A stretch of 64,000 bases of DNA from Apodospora peruviana (taxonomy: Eukaryota; Ascomycota; Sordariomycetes; Sordariales; Lasiosphaeriaceae): NCBI GenBank assembly GCA_033439685.1, contig JAUEDM010000003.1, positions 4,494,001-4,558,000 on the forward strand. The letters are read 5' to 3'. Below the pieces are notes generated by a model, which was not told the origin of the DNA, searched no databases, and saw only the letters and a list, made by a program, of their open reading frames with translations. The stretch's first letter is position 1, and each line of letters begins with the position of its first letter. The translations under genes and the position numbers were made by a program. Positions 58,414-64,000 of the stretch are shown piece by piece.

Positions 58414-59850
58414 ATGAAGTATTCTCTGTCGCTCTCTGTTGTGCCGCTGCTGCTGTCAGTGGCTTCGGCGGCAGTTGCTGGACGTCCCAAACCCGAGTTC
58501 AAGTCGTACGATGGGTACAAGGTCTTCCGTGTGCCGGTCGGCAGCGACGCTTCCAAGGTCTCCGGCATCGTGAACAAGCTGGGCCTGACAACATGGAAAG
58601 GGGCACCGAGGGCCGGTGCGTTTGCCGATATCGTTGTTCCGCCGACCGAGCTCGCTGCTTTCTCTAAGGAGATTGCCGGTATGGATGCCGTCACCATGCA
58701 CGATGATCTTGGTGCATCCATTGCGGAGGAGTCGACATTTCAGACCTATGCTGGTAAGTACCTCCTTGCCAAAGGCAGAGACAGAATGCTCAAGATATGA
58801 CACAACAGCTGGTGCCGTCAACAGCACGTGGTTCAATTCTTACCACGCATATGCCGACCATCTCCAATTCCTGAGAGATCTCCAGGCGCAGTACCCGACC
58901 CAGTCCGAGATCGTCACGTCCGGAAAGTCGCTCAACGGCAACCCCATAACGGGCATTCGCATCTGGGGAACTGGCAAGGGCAAGCCGGCCGTTGTCTTCC
59001 ATGGCACCGTCCACGCACGCGAATGGGTCTCCACCATGACCGTCGAGTACATGGCATACAACCTCCTAACCAACTACGCCTCGTCCTCCGAAATCAAGGG
59101 CTTCGTGGACAAGTACGATTTCTACGTCTTTCCCGTCGTAAACCCAGATGGTAAGTCTTCTCCCAGTTCCATTTCACCAACCAAAAACTGACCACCGGTC
59201 CACATAGGCTTCCTGTACACGCAGACCAACGACCGCATGTGGCGCAAGAACCGACAGTCTACGTCCGGCAGCACTTGCATCGGTCACGACATCAACAGAA
59301 ACTGGCCATACCAGTGGTCCGTCAGCGGCGGCGCCTCGACTAACCCGTGCGCACAGGACTTCAAGGGTTTGGCGCAGGGAGACGCGCCCGAGACGGCCGC
59401 GCTCGCGGCGTGGCTCAAGACCACCAAGGCGAACCAGGGCATCAAGCTTTTCATTGATTACCATTCCTACTCGCAGCTTTTTATGACTCGTACGTTTCCC
59501 CCATCGCTTGGGTAGGATTTATACTGATATGTGACATAGCATACGGATACTCGTGCACGGCTGTCGCAACTAAAAACACTGAATTTCAAGCCCTCGCCAA
59601 GGGTGCTGTCGCTGCCATCAAGGCCGTTTACGGTACTACGTACGACTACGGCCCGATCTGCACTACTATCTATAAAGCTACGGGCAGCAGTGTCGATTAT
59701 GTGAATGATGTTATTGGGGCTGACTACACCTTTACCGCGGAGCTTCGCGACACGGGCAATTATGGGTTTGTGCTGCCGGCGAACCAGATCCTGCCGACGG
59801 CGACCGAATCGTTTGCTGGTGTGAGGTATCTGTTGTTGAACATGAAGTGA
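58414..59850 (+). CDS. Secreted zinc carboxypeptidase, family M14A
   Basis: Exons 58414-58753, 58809-59150, 59208-59489, 59540-59850, all phase 1, 424 aa. The signal peptide MKYSLSLSVVPLLLSVASA is followed by an activation propeptide to about residue 112 (YKVFRVPV...DDLGASI). The mature enzyme starts near WFNSYHAYADHLQFL. The zinc ligands are His182 and Glu185 (HAREW) and His313 (DYHSYSQL). The general-acid/base Glu389 sits in TAELRDTG. The substrate Arg/Tyr region (RNW, IYKATG) is present. Val373, at the position of bovine residue 255, predicts a hydrophobic (A-type) C-terminal preference. Complete and probably functional in extracellular protein digestion. Confidence 0.95.
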
Positions 59851-60544
59851 TGGGTTCTGCGCAGACTGCGGCGGAGTGTGGAAGGAATGTTGTTGGTGGA
59901 GGGAGGGAGGGAGCATATGACCACATAGCATTTAGTTTACTTTTGTTATAGCCGTTAGAAGACAATATGATGGCCTCGAATCGTTTAGCAAGAGCTGTAA
60001 AATAGTTTTATACATGATATGACAGCCAACAATAAACTGCAGGACCATACAGCTCGCCCCGCTGCCCGTGTAATCAACCTGGACATGCACCCCGTAAGTT
60101 ATGCTTTATATGGCTTTGAAATGAAAAATGGAGTATGTGAATTACACAAAGAAAAACCTGCATCGAAGTACAGCCCCCGAGAATCTGGCAGCTGAATGCC
60201 AAGACTATGTCAAGACTATTTGAGAAGACGGAGACCGCTGTGCAAATGGACGGTCCCTCGAATAAATGCATCTGACTAGGTAGTTGGTTGGTTGAATTGC
60301 TGAGTAATAACTGAATGAAAGTTAAAAACAAAACATGATAAAAAAAAAGAGTCCCTTTGAGGATGATGATGACGATAACGGGTTGTTTCTGGCGCGTGAC
60401 AAAGAGCTTACCGACTAACCCGCCCCCGTCGAGGCGAGGTACCCGGCTACGAAACCCCTGAATTTACGGGTTTTACTTCGAGAGCACTGCAGTGCAAGCA
60501 TAGCATGGCAATTCAAGTGTAGACATTGAACATTTTAGGACCAA

Positions 60545-60640
60545 AGACGACACAGGATGGGAATCGAACGCATGGCCTCTCACACACAAGGTCACGCACA
60601 CGTGTGGTGTCCTCCCCTCCGCCAACTTGACTTTTGGAGC
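60545..60640 (-). other. tRNA-like element 4
   Basis: Minus-strand GTTCGATTCCCATCC (plus 60555-60569) is a good B-box/T-arm. It is preceded by CCTTGTGTGTGAGAGG in anticodon-arm position. No full cloverleaf was found. It resembles the three elements at 19.2-19.7 kb. Confidence 0.35.
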
Positions 60641-62042
60641 TTGTGTCCAGCTAAGCTGGCAAGAGGGGAGGACAGGAGCCGACATTTCATGGCAGGTTAT
60701 ATAAACCTTAAAAAAGTTAGGTCTTGGGGTTTAACACGTGGCTCTGGCGCAGGGGCGGCACCGGATCAAGTCAATGATGCTGACAACTGGATGTTCTCCA
60801 TGCCTTCTCGTAGAGAGGTCGAGTTGAATTTACTGGTCGGGTAAAATATCCGTTTGGTTTCGAGACCAAGCTGGTAACCACATGTGCATTTATCACTGGC
60901 GCTTTTTGCCATGCGGTATCTGGAATGAAACGATGGCGTGAATTCTCAAAACCCGCAAGGCATTCGTCGGAACCCCAGACTACTTCCCTCGGGGTCCTCT
61001 ATCACGGACTAAAACCTAACTAAGGGGTACTTGAATGTGTGGGTTTTGACTTTTTGTGCACCTGGGCCACATCAAACTTCTCGCTTCGACAGCTCAAGCA
61101 CCTTTACGTGGAGTCATCACTGGTCAAGTATTATTGGATCATGGCCGAGATTCGCGAGTTCAGGTTAAAGTCACTTTGAGTTCATCATGTCGCCCTGTGA
61201 AGATTTTTACACCCAAGCCATTAAAGCCCAGTCCGAGAACAAGCCCGAGGTTGTATCACACCTTTGGTGGATTCTTAGTTCAGCCCTTTGCGCTTCTCCC
61301 TGTCCGCTTAGCAACTGAGATGCATGTGTTTCGTGCGAATACGCGTGGCCCCAGGGTGATATCAACACCAGCGCGGCCCTCGTGTACCCTTGCCGAGATG
61401 GCAATACCGATGAAATCAGCGTGGAGGATGGGTTTGCAAGACACGAGATGCTGCACGTTAATTACCGATTTTCTCCGTGAAGCACCTGTCTGGCGGCCTG
61501 ACCAGACATGTTCGTGATATTAGCACCACCTGGCGGCTCGAAGAACCTCAGTTACACACGCCTAGATATTGCCTTCATATGCATGGAACTTCAACTTGTC
61601 ATTGAAGGTTCTAGTCGCCAGATTTGTCCTGGTCTTGGAGTTGTTCATCAGTCTTACATGACCTGCGGCCTGCACCGCGATCGACATAACATCGAGCACA
61701 TCATCTTTCCTGTCCGCTGACTCCACTCCACGATAATACAGATATGAAACCCGCCCAAACTTTACAACCACAAATGATCTGCAGCTAAAATAAACGAAAG
61801 GGGCGCTATTTACTTCCCAGCGCGTAGACTGTACCGTATACGTTCCTCTTTCCGAACTTTTGTGGGGGACCGGTGCGTAAAAGGGGTAAGCGAATACGCT
61901 GCTGTCGACACATGGCATTCTGTTGGGGGCGCACAAACCTTAGTACCTTACCCAAGCAACCTACGGAGTATCACATATCTGATAGAGCCTCACTTACCCA
62001 CATTGGGCCCTGTTAATTACACTTCCATGGGAGGAGGAAGCC

Positions 62043-62098
62043 AAGAAAACGACATCAAGAAAACGACATCAAGAAAACGACATCAAGAAAACGACATC
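62043..62098. repeat. 14-bp tandem repeat x 4
   Basis: Unit AAGAAAACGACATC repeated four times without error (62043-62056, 62057-62070, 62071-62084, 62085-62098). Confidence 0.95.
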
Positions 62099-62779
62099 CC
62101 CGTCATCCCCGCCCGGGCGGCCGACTACCGTATGATCTCTCGACAACCAGACTCATGTTAAACCTACGGATGCGACTCCTTTGCTCCAGTTGGGTGATTT
62201 AGGAAGGATTGGTTCAAATGGGAGGTTGTCACTGGACAATAACTCAAGTACGACCCACCCGTAAATGCGGTTCTCGACAGATTCTCCAGTATGATATGGA
62301 GAGCGAGGTCTCGGACTTTCCCTCTGCTGTACATTTACACATCCATCCCGCTCTTCCAAGAACTACACCCCACTGTGGTTCGTCAGTTTAGGATATCCAG
62401 ACCTGCGGGTGTGCAATATTCTGGCCCGCGTTGCTGGATTGGGTTACCGGTCAGGTCAAGCCCGGGTAAAGTGAAGTGAAATGTAGACCCCGAGGATGTG
62501 TTAACCCCCACCCCCTTCCTTATTTCTATGCGCTTGACAGGTGGGCGTCGTGGACATAAATATCGGGGCGGGGAACAGTGACGTGAAGGTAGTCTCAGTC
62601 AAGGACATGACCGACCAACCGACCAGCTGCATACTTAGCTAGAGACATATATCCTCCCGTACCGCAAGATTACACAACTTCAGCAGTACGAGACGCGCAT
62701 CTGGAACGTGGAAGCAGACTTCACATAAAGATCAACAGTTGAAACCAGTCCCGAGTAAACCCCAGTCACATCCACAAAA

Positions 62780-63691
62780 ATGCCCTCCTTCTCCTTCTCC
62801 GAGTCTCCCTCCCCTGAACCTCAATACGACCAGATCGGCCCAAAATTCAACGTCCTTCAGACCCTTCCCATCTCCGTCATCCAGACGCACAACCTCAGAC
62901 GCACCCTTACCCCCCTTCTCCAAGATGGTGGTGGCCGGGTCCTCGACCTGGCCTGCGGAACGGGGATGCACACCACCACCATACTCTCATGCGGCGCCAG
63001 CTACGTTTTAGGGATCGACATCAGCGCCGAAATGATCCGTACCGCAGAAAGAACCCACCACTCCCTTCTGTCCAACACTGAAGAAGGCTTGATTCGTGGC
63101 CCCGTCAAGTTCATGACTGGCGACGCCACCACGCTTGGCCTCATCGCAGACGAGCCCAAAGGATTTGACGTTGTCTTGGGATCGTGGCTGCTCAACTATG
63201 CCTCCACCCCAAAAGAAATGACGAGCATGTTTCAGACCATCGCTGCTAATCTGAAGCCTGGGGGAGTTTTCGTGGGTCTTACCCTCAGGCCGGTATGCCG
63301 AAGTAATATAGAAGCGTACGGGGAGGTGATTAATAAGTATGAGGCGAAAAGGCCGGGAAGGTGGGGCCTGGCGCTGGATTATCATACCCCCATTGTGACG
63401 TCGAGCGAGGATGACGGAGAAGAGACGACGGAGGGGTGGCAGGAGACGTTGACGATGGGGGTCGGCGACAAGATGGTAAAGTTTGAGAATTACCATCTGT
63501 GTAGGGAGGTGTATGAAGAAGCGGCGTTGGCTGGGGACATGAGAGGCAAGTTTGAGTGGAGGAAGGTAGAGGTTCCCCGGGAAGCCATCAGGATCTGGGG
63601 GGAGGAATTTTGGAAGACGTATAAGCTTGAGGGACCCTGGATCGGGCTGATTGTTGTGGGGAAGGATCATGATGATGATATTCTTGATTAA
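62780..63691 (+). CDS. Class I SAM-dependent methyltransferase
   Basis: Single exon, 303 aa, ATG at 62780. Rossmann motifs in order: motif I VLDLACGTGMHTTTIL (residues about 54-69), VLGIDISAEMIRTAE (motif II, acidic Asp for the SAM ribose), FMTGDATTLG, FDVVLGSWLLNYA (motif IV region) and IAANLKPGGVFVGLTL (motif VI-like). The C-terminal half has the mixed beta/alpha cap (FENYHLCREVYEEAALAGDMRGKFEWRK) seen in small-molecule methyltransferases of fungi. The substrate is unknown. It stands 13 kb from the peptide cluster, so no link is claimed. Confidence 0.9.
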   Translation: MPSFSFSESPSPEPQYDQIGPKFNVLQTLPISVIQTHNLRRTLTPLLQDGGGRVLDLACGTGMHTTTILSCGASYVLGIDISAEMIRTAERTHHSLLSNTEEGLIRGPVKFMTGDATTLGLIADEPKGFDVVLGSWLLNYASTPKEMTSMFQTIAANLKPGGVFVGLTLRPVCRSNIEAYGEVINKYEAKRPGRWGLALDYHTPIVTSSEDDGEETTEGWQETLTMGVGDKMVKFENYHLCREVYEEAALAGDMRGKFEWRKVEVPREAIRIWGEEFWKTYKLEGPWIGLIVVGKDHDDDILD

Positions 63692-64000
63692 ACATAAGGG
63701 GGTCGTCTACTCGGATAGTGGCTTTCGTTTTCTCGAATACCTAGTCTTGGCAGTTTTTATTACGTACAACCCTTATTTCAATGGTTTTTGGTGGCGAATC
63801 CGGTTTCATGATACCCGACCAGGCCTCATACCCGACTGAGGTGGTTCAGGTCCGGCTTCCCGGACCGGATCAGGATCTGCGTAAGCTCGGAGTGAGTGGG
63901 GCCTTGTTCGGGGGTCCGGTTCGGCCTCACATCGGACATGTGAATTTTGGTTCGGGCCATTTCAACCAAAGACAAAGAGATGGTGGCCATAATACCACAT
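63692..64000. other. Intergenic region to window end
   Basis: About 300 nt. Contains GC-rich inverted-looking CCGG(A)CC motifs (63850-63930) but no ORF that can be assigned. Confidence 0.35.

Larger units (their letters stand above)
59851..62779. other. Long intergenic region
   Basis: 2.9 kb with no supported protein gene. It contains a tRNA-like B-box element (60559-60569) and a 14-bp tandem repeat (62043-62098). Confidence 0.45.

Noticed and set aside
63850..63930. GC-rich CCGGACC repeats as a transposon terminal repeat
   Set aside because: Too short and imperfect, and the window ends before any partner could be seen.

Overview
The window looks like nuclear DNA of a filamentous ascomycete (Pezizomycotina, probably Sordariomycetes). 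The evidence is short 45-140 nt GT-AG introns with CTAAC/CTGAC branch sites, fungus-restricted families (DUF3176, DUF3433, RTA1-like, UstYa/DUF3328, NACHT STAND proteins, CSC1-like channels), a secreted GH43-CBM6 enzyme, and wide AT-richer intergenic DNA. Gene models were spliced by hand from reading-frame continuity and splice signals, so exon ends are good but not proven.

Layout. 1-174: tail of an ankyrin protein. 1512-3743: DUF3176 membrane protein. 4540-7473: DUF3433 pseudogene. 9510-12890: CSC1/OSCA-like channel. 13322-15614 (-): probable C2H2 regulator with its fingers at the C-terminus. 17125-18465 (-): GH43-CBM6 arabinofuranosidase. 19.2-19.7 kb: degenerate tRNA-like elements. 21230-22726 (-): single-pass surface protein. 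23849-24926: RTA1-like gene with a broken 3' end. 25007-28503 (-): intact NACHT receptor-like protein. 28.7-28.95 kb: long direct and inverted repeat. 32083-33354: acidic protein with a ubiquitin-interacting-type motif and two Atg8-binding-type motifs. 35524-36483 (-): alpha/beta-hydrolase pseudogene. 38251-39508: Fic protein. 40.4-50.1 kb: the region below. 50325-52000 (-): WDR26-like WD40 gene. 52062-about 56150 (-): decayed patatin-NACHT-ankyrin gene. 58414-59850: secreted M14 carboxypeptidase. 62780-63691: SAM-dependent methyltransferase.

The most interesting segment is about 42.0-50.1 kb. A TATA-driven small ORF encodes a secreted-type precursor with two copies of IAPDRISTRSKW[N/S]KR (KR being a Kex2 site) and a third, partial copy. 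Beside it lie two UstYa/DUF3328-family genes with HxxHC motifs, an APH-fold phosphotransferase and an amino-acid/choline-type permease. That is the gene content of a fungal dikaritin-type RiPP cluster with an unfamiliar, tyrosine-free core containing an invariant Trp. A remnant of a copper amine oxidase flanks it.

Many otherwise well-conserved genes carry single-base frame breaks, often next to short homopolymers, and several carry C-to-T type stops. Some of this is real decay (the DUF3433, hydrolase, amine oxidase and patatin-NACHT genes). The isolated +1 breaks could also be assembly errors. This ambiguity affects how functional the RiPP cluster is.
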